Source: Arthrobacter dokdonellae (GTDB lineage: Bacteria; Actinomycetota; Actinomycetes; Actinomycetales; Micrococcaceae). From it: a stretch of DNA of 64,000 nucleotides. Shown piece after piece: positions 40,177 through 59,251 of this stretch. The translations under genes were made by a program, and so were the position numbers. How positions within the stretch are numbered: position 1 is the first letter of the stretch; every line of letters starts with the position of its first letter. The stretch covers positions 1,922,001-1,986,000 of the forward strand of contig NZ_CP029642.1 in the NCBI RefSeq assembly GCF_003268655.1, in the 5' to 3' direction. The notes below the pieces were generated by a model, which was given only the letters and a program-made list of their open reading frames with translations, ran no database searches and was not told the DNA's origin.

Positions 40177-40689
40177 GTTGGTGTGTGGTGGGGTGGGTTG
40201 TGTTTGATTTGCGTTGGGGGTGGGTGGCTGTGTAGTGTTCTATCTGTTGCTTGCGCGACGCTGGGCACCCTGCTTGCGGGGAAGGGCCCGCCATGTCGCA
40301 AGAAGCCAAAACCCTTAATTATTTGAATGAATACAGTCGTCTTTTCGATTGGGTTTGTTTGGTTGGAATGTGGGATTTGTGGGATTTATGGAGTGATGAG
40401 CCGCACAGGGTGCGGATTGGACAAAGTGAATTCCGATGAAATAAAGTATAGATGTTGTGCCGATGAAATCTAAGTGAGAAAAACATTTAGTGATTACTCG
40501 GACGCGGTTGTTGTTTGAGAACTCAATAGTGTGCCAAGTTTTATTGATACCAATTTATTGTTTTATGGATTGGTTATTTGGTTGTGTGTTGCCGCCCCTG
40601 TGGTGATGCATGATCGTTTAGCTGGTTTCGAATTTAGTGCATGGCTTCGTGTCTTTTTCCGGTGCGTTGTTGTGTGTCTGTTTGTTTTA
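40177..40689 (+). promoter_or_regulatory. rRNA operon 1 leader and promoter region
   Basis: This leader is AT-richer than its surroundings. A candidate promoter is TTGCGT (40209-40214) with TAGTGT (40233-40238), 18-bp spacing. A second is TTGGAC (40417-40422) with TAAAGT (40442-40447), 19-bp spacing. TGTTTGAGAACTCAATAG at 40512-40529 resembles the boxA-type antitermination signal of actinobacterial rRNA leaders. Open readings here have no recognised product and are not genes. Confidence 0.7.
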
Positions 40690-45968
<5,279 letters not shown>

Positions 45969-46194
45969 ACAAAAACAACACCACATGCCCGCGTTCACTA
46001 TATGGTTCCCCAACAACAAACCCAACAGGTTTGCGCCCCGGGAAAAACCAGCACACCCCACCCACCCCCCCAAAGGGGCCGGGAAGGGCGTGTATAATCA
46101 AATACTGTTGTCCACAACAGGACACCAACTACAGAATTCCCCCGCACCACCGAAACCCCAACACCAAGGGGCCGGCACCGCGGGCGGAGGAAGA

Positions 46195-46311
46195 GTTACG
46201 GTGGTCATAGCGTGGGGGAAACGCCCGGTCCCATTCCGAACCCGGAAGCTAAGACCCACAGCGCCGATGGTACTGCATTCGAGAGGATGTGGGAGAGTAG
46301 GACACCGCCGG
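46195..46311 (+). rRNA. rrf: 5S ribosomal RNA, copy 1
   Basis: About 117 nt from GTTACGGTGGTCATAGCG to ACACCGCCGG. CCCATTCCGAACCCGGAAGC is the conserved loop region. It lies about 225 bases after 23S. Confidence 0.95.
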
Positions 46312-46328
46312 ACAACACCAACAGGGTA

Positions 46329-46358
46329 GAGGCCCCAACACACCAGTGTTGGGGCCTC
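46329..46358 (+). terminator. rRNA operon 1 terminator
   Basis: GAGGCCCCAACAC pairs perfectly with GTGTTGGGGCCTC around the loop ACCA, followed by CCCAACTTT. It is a strong GC stem directly after 5S. Confidence 0.85.
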
Positions 46359-46370
46359 CCCAACTTTAAC

Positions 46371-46541
46371 CCCACAAACACCGCACGCCGTCCGTTCCAC
46401 GCCTGGACATGCACGACCGATGTCCGATGCACGTTCGCGAGTGTCCTTCGATTGGGTACTCAGCTGCTACACCGGCGTCGCGGACCATTCATGCGTTGGG
46501 GAGTGGCCGGGCCTGCCGACGCCGTGGGACGTCCGAGGTAG
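46371..46541. other. Unassigned DNA after rrn 1
   Basis: No gene was recognised. This unique DNA bridges the rrn terminator and the decayed toxin-antitoxin remnant. Confidence 0.5.
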
Positions 46542-46726
46542 TCTCACGGGCGCGTGCAGATTGCAAAGAACGGCAAGCCGGCAGCAGCGCTCATCAGTCC
46601 TGAGGGCTTTGAACTGCTTGTACAGCTGGAGATGCCTCTTGGCCTCTCGGAATACTGGCCGCCAAGGCTGCAGATGACGGAGGTTGCGCAGGCTTGGACG
46701 AGCTACGCCCTGAGTTTGGCGCGTGA
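46542..46726 (+). pseudogene. Phd/YefM-type antitoxin remnant
   Basis: After a TAG at 46539-46541 the frame reads SHGRVQIAKNGKPAAALISP then EGFELLVQLE, the second half of the antitoxin DNA-binding fold. The N-terminal half is missing. The tail is in another frame: AKAADDGGCAGLDELRPEFG followed by A and TGA at 46724-46726, like the normal C-terminus of such antitoxins. Loss of the start plus a frameshift make it non-functional. Confidence 0.65.
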
Positions 46727-47031
46727 TCCCATACATCGTCGAGCTCGCCACCGCTGCCGCGAAAGAACTTCAGAAACTGGATACAGGGGTTGGCCGTCGC
46801 ATCCTCGCCGGACAATGGCCACCCCGGACGGGCAGCAAACCTAGCCACCCCCACCTCATAGTGTCCCGGTGGGCTCGAACTGGATCCAGGCCCACAAGCC
46901 GCCAAGGCTTGTCGGGGAGAGCAATGCGTAGCGGATACGCGTCGGGGACTACCAGAGTGCTTTACGACGTCGATGGTGGACGGCTGCTTGCCACTGTTCG
47001 AGGCGCCCACCGGCGGCAGGTGTACAAGTAG
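46723..47031 (+). pseudogene. RelE/ParE-type toxin with nonsense codon and frameshifts
   Basis: GTG 46723 overlaps the antitoxin stop by four bases (GTGA) and reads MIPYIVELATAAAKELQKLD, then VGRRILA, a good RelE start. Later KPPRLVGESNA is in another frame, followed by TAG at 46929-46931 where relatives have Trp, then RIRVGDY. A further shift leads to RVLYDVDGGRLLATVRGAHR and RQVYK with TAG at 47029. At least three lesions are present. The second rrn repeat begins 23 bases after it. Confidence 0.7.
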
Positions 47032-47053
47032 CCGGCGGATTTGCCCCTGTCTT

Positions 47054-47566
47054 GTTGGTGTGTGGTGGGGTGGGTTGTGTTTGATTTGCGTTGGGGGTGG
47101 GTGGCTGTGTAGTGTTCTATCTGTTGCTTGCGCGACGCTGGGCACCCTGCTTGCGGGGAAGGGCCCGCCATGTCGCAAGAAGCCAAAACCCTTAATTATT
47201 TGAATGAATACAGTCGTCTTTTCGATTGGGTTTGTTTGGTTGGAATGTGGGATTTGTGGGATTTATGGAGTGATGAGCCGCACAGGGTGCGGATTGGACA
47301 AAGTGAATTCCGATGAAATAAAGTATAGATGTTGTGCCGATGAAATCTAAGTGAGAAAAACATTTAGTGATTACTCGGACGCGGTTGTTGTTTGAGAACT
47401 CAATAGTGTGCCAAGTTTTATTGATACCAATTTATTGTTTTATGGATTGGTTATTTGGTTGTGTGTTGCCGCCCCTGTGGTGATGCATGATCGTTTAGCT
47501 GGTTTCGAATTTAGTGCATGGCTTCGTGTCTTTTTCCGGTGCGTTGTTGTGTGTCTGTTTGTTTTA
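47054..47566 (+). promoter_or_regulatory. rRNA operon 2 leader and promoter region
   Basis: Same sequence as the leader of copy 1, including TTGCGT/TAGTGT, TTGGAC/TAAAGT and the boxA-like TGTTTGAGAACTCAATAG at about 47389-47406. Both operons should therefore respond alike. Confidence 0.7.
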
Positions 47567-52853
<5,287 letters not shown>

Positions 52854-53078
52854 ACAAAAACAACACCACATGCCCGCGTTCACTATATGGTTCCCCAACA
52901 ACAAACCCAACAGGTTTGCGCCCCGGGAAAAACCAGCACACCCACCCACCCCCCCAAAGGGGCCGGGAAGGGCGTGTATAATCAAATACTGTTGTCCACA
53001 ACAGGACACCAACTACAGAATTCCCCCGCACCACCGAAACCCCAACACCAAGGGGCCGGCACCGCGGGCGGAGGAAGA

Positions 53079-53195
53079 GTTACGGTGGTCATAGCGTGGG
53101 GGAAACGCCCGGTCCCATTCCGAACCCGGAAGCTAAGACCCACAGCGCCGATGGTACTGCATTCGAGAGGATGTGGGAGAGTAGGACACCGCCGG
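53079..53195 (+). rRNA. rrf: 5S ribosomal RNA, copy 2
   Basis: Same 117-nt sequence as copy 1, GTTACGGTGGTCATAGCG to ACACCGCCGG. The spacer between 23S and 5S is one base shorter than in copy 1. Confidence 0.95.
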
Positions 53196-53213
53196 ACAAC
53201 ACCAACAAGGGTA

Positions 53214-53243
53214 GAGGCCCCAACACACCAGTGTTGGGGCCTC
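53214..53243 (+). terminator. rRNA operon 2 terminator
   Basis: Same GAGGCCCCAACAC/GTGTTGGGGCCTC hairpin as in copy 1, followed by CCCAACTTT. Confidence 0.85.
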
Positions 53244-53403
53244 CCCAACTTTAACAACCAACTACCACACGCCCGGATCAGACCGCCGCAGCCACCGCAA
53301 TATTCTCAAGCCCCACCAGTCCGAACGGCAGGCCGAAAACCCCGTGGGAACCAATCGACGTCGTACGTAGTGACGGTGAAGGATGCCTCTGTAGGCTGGG
53401 AAG

Positions 53404-53898
53404 ATGGACGGTATTTTTTCGCATGCTCCCAAGCGGCGTTCCGAATTCGCGCAGGGCAACGGACTCGAAGCACGGACTGCCGCAGTGCTAGTCCCCGTAC
53501 AAGCCGAATTCGCCTTTGACGGCTTCACCGATGGCGTCCATCTGTGGTGGCCCATGGCGGCCTATAGCGGGTACGGTTCGGAAGCCCACGCCGGTTTCGA
53601 GGGTCGCAGGCTTATCGAGAACGCCCCGGACGGCCGTGAGCAGCTGTGGGCAGAAGTTCGGGAGTGGCTGCCGCCTTCGTCCCTGGGGCTCGACTGGTAT
53701 TTGGCGGGGAATCCGCTCGCCCCGACGACCCTCACGGTGAAGTTTGACCCCGTCGAGCGAGGCACGCGCGTGACGCTCGTTCACAACGGCTGGGCCGACG
53801 GCGTACTGGGGCGGGAGCAATACGACAAGTACTGTGATTGGCCACTCATCTTGGCCAAGTACGCCAGATTCATGGGTGGGGCTCCGAGCCTCGACTAG
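53404..53898 (+). CDS. SRPBCC (AHSA1-like) domain protein
   Basis: A 164-residue protein. ARTAAVLVPVQAEFAFDGFT then DGVHLWWPM (about residues 23-50) and LTVKFDPVERGTRVTLVHNG followed by W (about 110-130) match the SRPBCC ligand-binding fold. VLGREQYDKYCDWPLILAKY is the C-terminal helix. The ligand and role are unknown. It is similar in type, but not close in sequence, to the protein at 32203. TAGGCT at 53392-53397 lies six bases before the ATG, so it is probably leaderless. Confidence 0.85.
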   Translation: MDGIFSHAPKRRSEFAQGNGLEARTAAVLVPVQAEFAFDGFTDGVHLWWPMAAYSGYGSEAHAGFEGRRLIENAPDGREQLWAEVREWLPPSSLGLDWYLAGNPLAPTTLTVKFDPVERGTRVTLVHNGWADGVLGREQYDKYCDWPLILAKYARFMGGAPSLD

Positions 53899-54003
53899 AC
53901 TGTAGTGGGGTCATTTGGGCCCAAGATTTTGGCAGTATGAGATCAATAGTGAAGAGCGGCTGTTACTGTGCCAGTTGGTGCGCTCAAAGGTTTAGGAGTC
54001 GGC

Positions 54004-56103
54004 ATGGCTGAGCAACACGGTGGCAACCGCGAAGGAAATTCACAGGGACGCAGCGGCGGAGACTTTAACGGCGAAAACCGCGGCGTCTCCGGCGGCCGCC
54101 CCTACGGTGAACGTCCGCCCGCCGGGGATCGCAAGGAACGCAAACCCTACACCGGGCCCGATGACCGTGGCGGCCAGGGCGGCCGTCCCTACGGTGATCG
54201 TCCGGCCCGTTCGGGTGGGGACCGTCCCTACGGTAATCGTGACGACCGTGGCGGCCAGGGTGGCCGTCCCTACGGTGATCGTCCGGCCCGTTCGGGTGGG
54301 GACCGTCCCTACGGTAATCGTGACGACCGTGGCGGCCAGGGTGGCCGTCCCTACGGTGACCGTCCGGCCCGTTCGGGTGGGGACCGTCCGTACGGCAATC
54401 GTGACGACCGTGGCGGCCAGGGTGGCCGTCCCTACGGTGACCGTCCGGCCCGTTCGGGTGGGGACCGTCCGTACGGCAATCGTGACGACCGTGGCGGCCA
54501 GGGTGGCCGTCCCTACGGTGACCGTCCGGCCCGTTCGGGTGGGGACCGTCCGTACGGCAATCGTGACGACCGTGGCGGCCAGGGTGGCCGTCCCTACGGT
54601 GACCGTCCGGCCCGTTCGGGTGGGGACCGTCCGTACGGCAATCGTGACGACCGTGGCGGCCAGGGTGGCCGTCCCTACGGTGACCGTCCGGCCCGTTCGG
54701 GTGGGGACCGTCCGTACGGCAATCGTGACGACCGTGGCGGCCAGGGTGGCCGTCCCTACGGTGACCGTCCGGCCCGTTCGGGTGGGGACCGTCCGTACGG
54801 TAATCGTGACGACCGTGGCGGCCAGGGTGGCCGTCCCTACGGTGACCGTCCGGCCCGTTCGGGTGGGGACCGTCCCTACGGTAATCGTGAGAACCGCGGC
54901 GCAGACCGCCCCGTGGTCAACGGACGACGTGAAGACCGCAAGCCCTTTGGTGACCGAGGCCAGCGCGGCTCGGATCGCCCTCATGGCAACCGGGACGACC
55001 GCGGTAGCGCCGGCGACGACCGCCGCGACGGCCGTGGGGAACGCCCGGCACGCCAAGGGGGCGACCGCCCGTATAGCAGCCGTCCCCAGGGAGACCGCGA
55101 AGGCGGCGGCCCCCGCACACCGCCGCCCCGCAACTCAGCAGACCTGCGCAGCTCGAATCGGGCGGACCGCGCCCGCTCGCCGGAAATTGACCAGGACGTC
55201 ACCGGTGAAGAGCTCGATAAAGTCACCCGGGCCCAGCTGCGCATCCTGGATTCCCGCAACAACGAATGGGTCTCCAAACACCTGGTCATGGCCGGTCGGC
55301 TGATCGACTTTGAGCCGGAGCTGGCCTTCGAGCACGCGCTGGCCGCAAGCCGCCGAGGTGGCCGCCTGGCCTGCGTCCGTGAGGCAGTCGCCATGACCGC
55401 CTACGCCGCCGGCAACTACTCGGAAGCGCTTCGGGAATTGCGCACGTACCGCCGCATCAGCGGTTCCAATGTGCACCTGCCGCTCATGGCCGACTGCGAA
55501 CGCGGGCTGGGACGACCGGACAAGGCACTGGACTTGATCCAGTCGGAAGAAGCCGAAACGCTGGACACTGCCGGCAAGGTGGAACTGGCCATCGTCGAAT
55601 CCGGTGCCCGTGGCGACCTCGGCGACCTCGACGCCGCACTGTCAGTTTTGGAAATCCCGCAGTTGGACATGAATCGCGCCTTCTCCTTCAGTCCCCGTCT
55701 TTTCCGGGCCTACGCCATGGTGCTGCGCGCCGCCGACCGCAAGGCGGAGGCCAAGACGTGGGAACGCCAGGCGCTGGTGGCCGAGGAGGCCCTCGGCCTC
55801 GACGACACCACAGACTCGATCATCGTGGACCTGGGCGACGATGAGGACATCCCGCTGGACGCGCCCCGGGTGCGCGTCTCCGATGTCATGGAGCCGGCCG
55901 CCGCGCCGGCGTCCGCCGGGCGGGACAATCCCACCAACGAACACGACGAGACCGAAGTGGACGACGCCGAATCGGACTACTTCGAGTCCGACGACGTGGA
56001 ATCCGACGAAGCCAGCGCGGAAGAGGCCGTAGATCGGCCGGACGCCGAGCTCGATCAGCGGGACGGGGATCTTGGCGAGTCCGAACACCGGGACGAGGAC
56101 TAG
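54004..56103 (+). CDS. TPR-type protein with Arg/Gly/Asp-rich repeat N-terminus (Rv1691-like position)
   Basis: A 699-residue protein in two parts. Residues about 1-395 are low complexity and rich in Gly, Arg, Asp, Pro and Tyr, including nine copies of a 27-residue unit (about 53-295) containing GDRPARSGGDRPYGNRDDR. Residues about 400-610 are helical with TPR-like pairs: HALAASRRGGRLACVREAVA, AAGNYSEALRELRTYRRISG, GRPDKALDLIQSEEAE. The last 80 residues are acidic (DDAESDYFESDDVESDE). The C-terminal helical part matches the conserved protein found upstream of the HAD phosphatase and tlyA in actinobacteria. The repeat region is probably disordered and may bind RNA. ATG 54004 has AGGAG upstream; a GTG at 53968 is possible. 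Confidence 0.85.
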   Translation: MAEQHGGNREGNSQGRSGGDFNGENRGVSGGRPYGERPPAGDRKERKPYTGPDDRGGQGGRPYGDRPARSGGDRPYGNRDDRGGQGGRPYGDRPARSGGDRPYGNRDDRGGQGGRPYGDRPARSGGDRPYGNRDDRGGQGGRPYGDRPARSGGDRPYGNRDDRGGQGGRPYGDRPARSGGDRPYGNRDDRGGQGGRPYGDRPARSGGDRPYGNRDDRGGQGGRPYGDRPARSGGDRPYGNRDDRGGQGGRPYGDRPARSGGDRPYGNRDDRGGQGGRPYGDRPARSGGDRPYGNRENRGADRPVVNGRREDRKPFGDRGQRGSDRPHGNRDDRGSAGDDRRDGRGERPARQGGDRPYSSRPQGDREGGGPRTPPPRNSADLRSSNRADRARSPEIDQDVTGEELDKVTRAQLRILDSRNNEWVSKHLVMAGRLIDFEPELAFEHALAASRRGGRLACVREAVAMTAYAAGNYSEALRELRTYRRISGSNVHLPLMADCERGLGRPDKALDLIQSEEAETLDTAGKVELAIVESGARGDLGDLDAALSVLEIPQLDMNRAFSFSPRLFRAYAMVLRAADRKAEAKTWERQALVAEEALGLDDTTDSIIVDLGDDEDIPLDAPRVRVSDVMEPAAAPASAGRDNPTNEHDETEVDDAESDYFESDDVESDEASAEEAVDRPDAELDQRDGDLGESEHRDED
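54160..54888. repeat. 81-bp tandem repeat, nine copies
   Basis: Units start at 54160, 54241, 54322, 54403, 54484, 54565, 54646, 54727 and 54808, each exactly 81 bases and in frame. Copies 3-7 appear identical. Copies 1, 2, 8 and 9 differ at a few third positions (GATCGT versus GACCGT, CCCTACGGTAAT versus CCGTACGGCAAT). This is the pattern of recent expansion from the middle. Confidence 0.95.
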
Positions 56104-56107
56104 AGCC

Positions 56108-57100
56108 TTGCCCTCGGAGACCTTGCTGAGCGGTTTTGACGCCGTCCTCGCCGATTTGGACGGCGTGGTATACGCCGGGCCGAACCCCATCCCCGGCGCC
56201 ATCGACGCGCTGGGGGGACTGGCCGGCGTCGACGTGAAGCTGGGGTACGTGACCAACAACGCCTCACGCACCCCGGCCCACGTGGCGGCGCACCTCCGCG
56301 AACTCGGCGCCCCCGCCGAAGACGACCAGGTGGTCAGCTCGGCCCAGGCCGGCGCCGCACTCCTGGCCGGAAAGTTTCCTCAGGGCAGCAAGGTTCTGGT
56401 GGTGGGCAGTGCGGCACTGGTCCGCGAGATTGAGCTGGTGGGCATGACGTCCGTGGAAAGCGCGGAGGAACGCCCCGACGTCGTCATCCAGGGCTTTGAC
56501 CCGCAGCTGGGTTGGCAGGCCCTCGCCGAGGCCGCGTTTGCCATCAACGCGGGCGCCGCGTGGATCGCCACCAACACGGACATGACCATCCCGCAGGACC
56601 GGGGCATCGCGCCCGGCAACGGGACGATGGTGGCGGCTGTGCGCGCTGCCGTCGACCACGACCCCCTCGTGGCCGGCAAGCCGGAGGCGCCGCTGTTCCA
56701 TACGGCGGCCCGGCGCCTGGGCGCACGGAAGCCGTTGGTGGTCGGCGACCGCCTGGACACCGACATCCTCGGCGGCAACAACGCCGGCATGGCCACGGCT
56801 CTGGTGCTCACCGGCGTTGACTCCGCGGAATCGGCGCTCGAGGCCAGGTCCGCCGAGCGCCCGCGCTTCATCATCGCCTCGCTCAAGGAGTTGTACCAGC
56901 CGTATCCCGAGGTGGAGCACGACGCCGGACGCGTTACCTGCGGTGCCGCTGCCGCGGCCGTGGCGGACGGCGTCCTGACCATCACCGGAAGCCAGGACGA
57001 CCTAAACGCCTGGCGCGCCGGCTGTGCCGCCTGGTGGGCCGCCGTCCCTGAAACAGACACAGTCACCGGCCCACGGCTGGTGTGGAAAAACCCGGAATAA
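56108..57100 (+). CDS. HAD-IIA hydrolase, likely glycerol-3-phosphate phosphatase type
   Basis: About 330 residues. FDAVLADLDGVVYAGPNPIP carries the DxD nucleophile motif. VTNNASRTP is motif II, and VVGDRLDTDILGGNNAGMAT is motif IV with the Mg-binding Asp pair. The cap is the NagD-like type. The orthologous position in M. tuberculosis (Rv1692) encodes a glycerol-3-phosphate phosphatase, so that activity is the best guess. TTG 56108 with GAGGA upstream, four bases after the preceding stop, is the preferred start; TTG 56072 inside the upstream gene is possible. Its stop overlaps the next ATG by one base. Confidence 0.88.
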   Translation: MPSETLLSGFDAVLADLDGVVYAGPNPIPGAIDALGGLAGVDVKLGYVTNNASRTPAHVAAHLRELGAPAEDDQVVSSAQAGAALLAGKFPQGSKVLVVGSAALVREIELVGMTSVESAEERPDVVIQGFDPQLGWQALAEAAFAINAGAAWIATNTDMTIPQDRGIAPGNGTMVAAVRAAVDHDPLVAGKPEAPLFHTAARRLGARKPLVVGDRLDTDILGGNNAGMATALVLTGVDSAESALEARSAERPRFIIASLKELYQPYPEVEHDAGRVTCGAAAAAVADGVLTITGSQDDLNAWRAGCAAWWAAVPETDTVTGPRLVWKNPE

Positions 57101-57318
57101 TGAATCGCATGGATGCGGAACTCACAGGCGACCCCGCCGTGGATGCTGTTGTGGCTCGCGCGGGGGAGGCCGCAGGGCTGCCCACCGCCGACCACAGCGG
57201 GTTCTACACATCGCTCATGGAACAGTTGCAGCGCGAGCTTGACGCCGACCCCGCAGCACACATTGCTGCCGGCACCGGAACCGGCTCCGCGGCCGGGGCC
57301 GATGGCGGGGCCGAATGA
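57100..57318 (+). CDS. Small conserved protein between HAD phosphatase and tlyA
   Basis: A 72-residue protein, MNRMDAELTGDPAVDAVVAR, with a helical middle FYTSLMEQLQRELDADPAAH and a Gly/Ala-rich end. Function is unknown. It sits where Rv1693 lies in M. tuberculosis. ATG 57100 shares one base with the upstream TAA, and its TGA overlaps tlyA in ATGA, so it is translationally coupled on both sides. ATG 57109 is an alternative start. Confidence 0.8.
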   Translation: MNRMDAELTGDPAVDAVVARAGEAAGLPTADHSGFYTSLMEQLQRELDADPAAHIAAGTGTGSAAGADGGAE

Positions 57319-58121
57319 CCCGGCTCGACCAGGAACTGGTGGACCGCCGGCTGGCCCGCTCCCGCACGTTGGCAGCCGCCCTGATCAAGGCCGGGCGGGT
57401 CAGCGTCAATGGCACACCGGCGGCCAAGCCTTCCCTGTCAGTCGGCCCTGATGCCGACATTGACATTGCCCGCGACGCCGGCCCCGACTACGTCTCCCGC
57501 GCCGGCCACAAGCTGGCCGGCGCCTTGGCCTGCTTTCCGCAGGTCACTGTCGCCGGCAAACGGTGCTTCGACGCCGGCGCCTCCACCGGTGGCTTCACCG
57601 ACGTCCTGCTGCGCAACGGCGCCGTCCGCGTGGCCGCCGTCGACGTGGGCCATGGCCAGCTGGTCCAGGAACTGCGCGGGGATCCCCGCGTGGACGTCCA
57701 TGAAGGCGTCAACATCCGCTACATGGACGCCGCTGAGATCGGCGGACCCGCCGACCTGACAGTGTGCGATCTGTCCTTCATTTCCCTCACCCTGGTCATG
57801 GGACCCCTCGCCCTCGCGACACGACCAGGCGGGGACCTCCTGCTCATGGTCAAGCCACAGTTCGAGGTGGGCCGCGAACGGCTGGCGAGGACCGGCGTCG
57901 TCAGCAGCGAAAACGAACGGCGGCGCGCCGTCGGACAGGTGGCCCGGTCCGCGCTGGCCAACGGCCTGGCCCTGCGTGGGCTCGGCACCAGCGCACTGCC
58001 CGGGCAGGACGGAAATGTGGAGTATTTTCTGTGGGCAAGCCGCGAAGTGTCGGCGGGGACACATAAGATCGAAGAACAGGGCCGTGCCGTGGAGGGATTG
58101 CTGGCACAGCTCTGGCCCTGA
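57315..58121 (+). CDS. tlyA: 16S/23S rRNA (cytidine-2'-O)-methyltransferase TlyA
   Basis: A 268-residue protein. The N-terminal S4 domain (about residues 1-62: LDQELVDRRLARSRTLAAAL; GRVSVNG) is followed by DYVSRAGHKLAGALACFP and the SAM-binding FtsJ-type domain (CFDAGASTGGFTDVLLRNGA, about 84-103). Later PQFEVGRERLARTGVVSSE is the family signature. TlyA methylates C1409 of 16S and C1920 of 23S rRNA, and its loss gives capreomycin resistance in mycobacteria. It overlaps the small gene upstream and lies 26 bases before nadK. Confidence 0.93.
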   Translation: MTRLDQELVDRRLARSRTLAAALIKAGRVSVNGTPAAKPSLSVGPDADIDIARDAGPDYVSRAGHKLAGALACFPQVTVAGKRCFDAGASTGGFTDVLLRNGAVRVAAVDVGHGQLVQELRGDPRVDVHEGVNIRYMDAAEIGGPADLTVCDLSFISLTLVMGPLALATRPGGDLLLMVKPQFEVGRERLARTGVVSSENERRRAVGQVARSALANGLALRGLGTSALPGQDGNVEYFLWASREVSAGTHKIEEQGRAVEGLLAQLWP

Positions 58122-58147
58122 CGCCTACCTTGAGGAAGCCCACGCAC

Positions 58148-59251
58148 ATGACACGCCGCGTCTTGATTCTTGCCCACACGGGGCGCGAGGAATCGATGAT
58201 TGCCGCACTTGAAGCGTGCGTGCAGCTCCACGCCAACAACATTGTGCCGGTCATGTACGCCGACGAGCTGGCGGACATGACCGGCTACCTGGGCGTCTCC
58301 GATGTCAGCATGGAAATCCTGGACCGCGACGTCACCCTGGCCGACATTGAATTGGTCATGGTGCTTGGCGGGGACGGCACCATCCTGCGTGCCGCGGAGC
58401 TCGTGCGCGACCACGACCTCCCCCTGCTCGGCGTCAATCTGGGCCACGTGGGATTTTTGGCGGAGAGCGAGCGGGCGGACCTGGTCCAGACCGTCGACTG
58501 GGTGGTGCGGCGTGAATACTCCGTGGAGGAGCGCATGACCCTGGACGTCACTGTGCGGGTCAAAGGCAAGGTGGTCACCCACACCTGGGCCTTGAACGAG
58601 GTTGCCCTGGAAAAGGGCAACCGAGAACGCATGATCGAAGTGGTCACGGAGGTGGACGGCCGGCCGCTGAGTTCCTTCGGCTGCGACGGCGTGGTCATGG
58701 CGACGCCCACAGGCTCCACCGCCTACGCCTTCTCCGCCGGCGGCCCCGTGGTGTGGCCGGAGGTGGAGGCGCTGCTCATGGTGCCCATCAGCGCCCACGC
58801 GCTCTTCGCCAAGCCGCTCGTGGTGGCCCCGACGTCCACGCTGGCTGTGGAAGTGCTCACCCGCAACGGCGCCCATGGCGTGATCTGGTGCGACGGCCGC
58901 CGCACCGTTGACCTGTTGCCCGGCTCCCGCATCGAGGTGACCCGCTCCAACCAGCCGGTGAAGCTGGCCCGGACCCAGCAGTCGCCGTTCTCCGAACGCC
59001 TGGTGCGCAAATTCGAGCTGCCCGTGCAGGGTTGGCGGGGCCCGTCCGGCGAGGAGACGGCTCCTCCCACCACACAGCTTCCAGTCATCCGCCCGCCCAA
59101 GCCCAAGACCCAGCCGGACGGGCCGCATGCCGGCCGGGTACCGCCGGTGCCGGACCTGACCGTCACCGGCGGCCCTGACGGCGCCGGCCACCCCGCCTAC
59201 CGCAACGACCAGCCAAACAACCTTGAGGGGGTCTGGCCGCTTCATGATTGA
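58148..59251 (+). CDS. nadK: NAD kinase
   Basis: A 367-residue enzyme. LVMVLGGDGTILRAAELVRD (about residues 70-89) contains the catalytic GGDG. LGVNLGHVGFLAE and the second conserved region DGVVMATPTGSTAYAFSAGG (about 183-202) bind NAD. It phosphorylates NAD to NADP. The last 70 residues form a Pro/Gly-rich tail (PTTQLPVIRPPKPKTQP) longer than in most relatives. ATG 58148 has GAGGAAG upstream; a TTG at 58130 is less likely. It overlaps recN by eight bases. Confidence 0.95.
   Translation: MTRRVLILAHTGREESMIAALEACVQLHANNIVPVMYADELADMTGYLGVSDVSMEILDRDVTLADIELVMVLGGDGTILRAAELVRDHDLPLLGVNLGHVGFLAESERADLVQTVDWVVRREYSVEERMTLDVTVRVKGKVVTHTWALNEVALEKGNRERMIEVVTEVDGRPLSSFGCDGVVMATPTGSTAYAFSAGGPVVWPEVEALLMVPISAHALFAKPLVVAPTSTLAVEVLTRNGAHGVIWCDGRRTVDLLPGSRIEVTRSNQPVKLARTQQSPFSERLVRKFELPVQGWRGPSGEETAPPTTQLPVIRPPKPKTQPDGPHAGRVPPVPDLTVTGGPDGAGHPAYRNDQPNNLEGVWPLHD

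Noticed and set aside
54160..54888. Possible CRISPR array
   Set aside because: The repeats are directly adjacent with no unique spacers and are in-frame coding sequence.
54020..55303. Long frames in other phases of the 81-bp repeat, on both strands
   Set aside because: A repeat unit divisible by three keeps any open phase open throughout. The Val/Thr/Ala products are not protein-like, and the annotated frame leads into the conserved TPR part.
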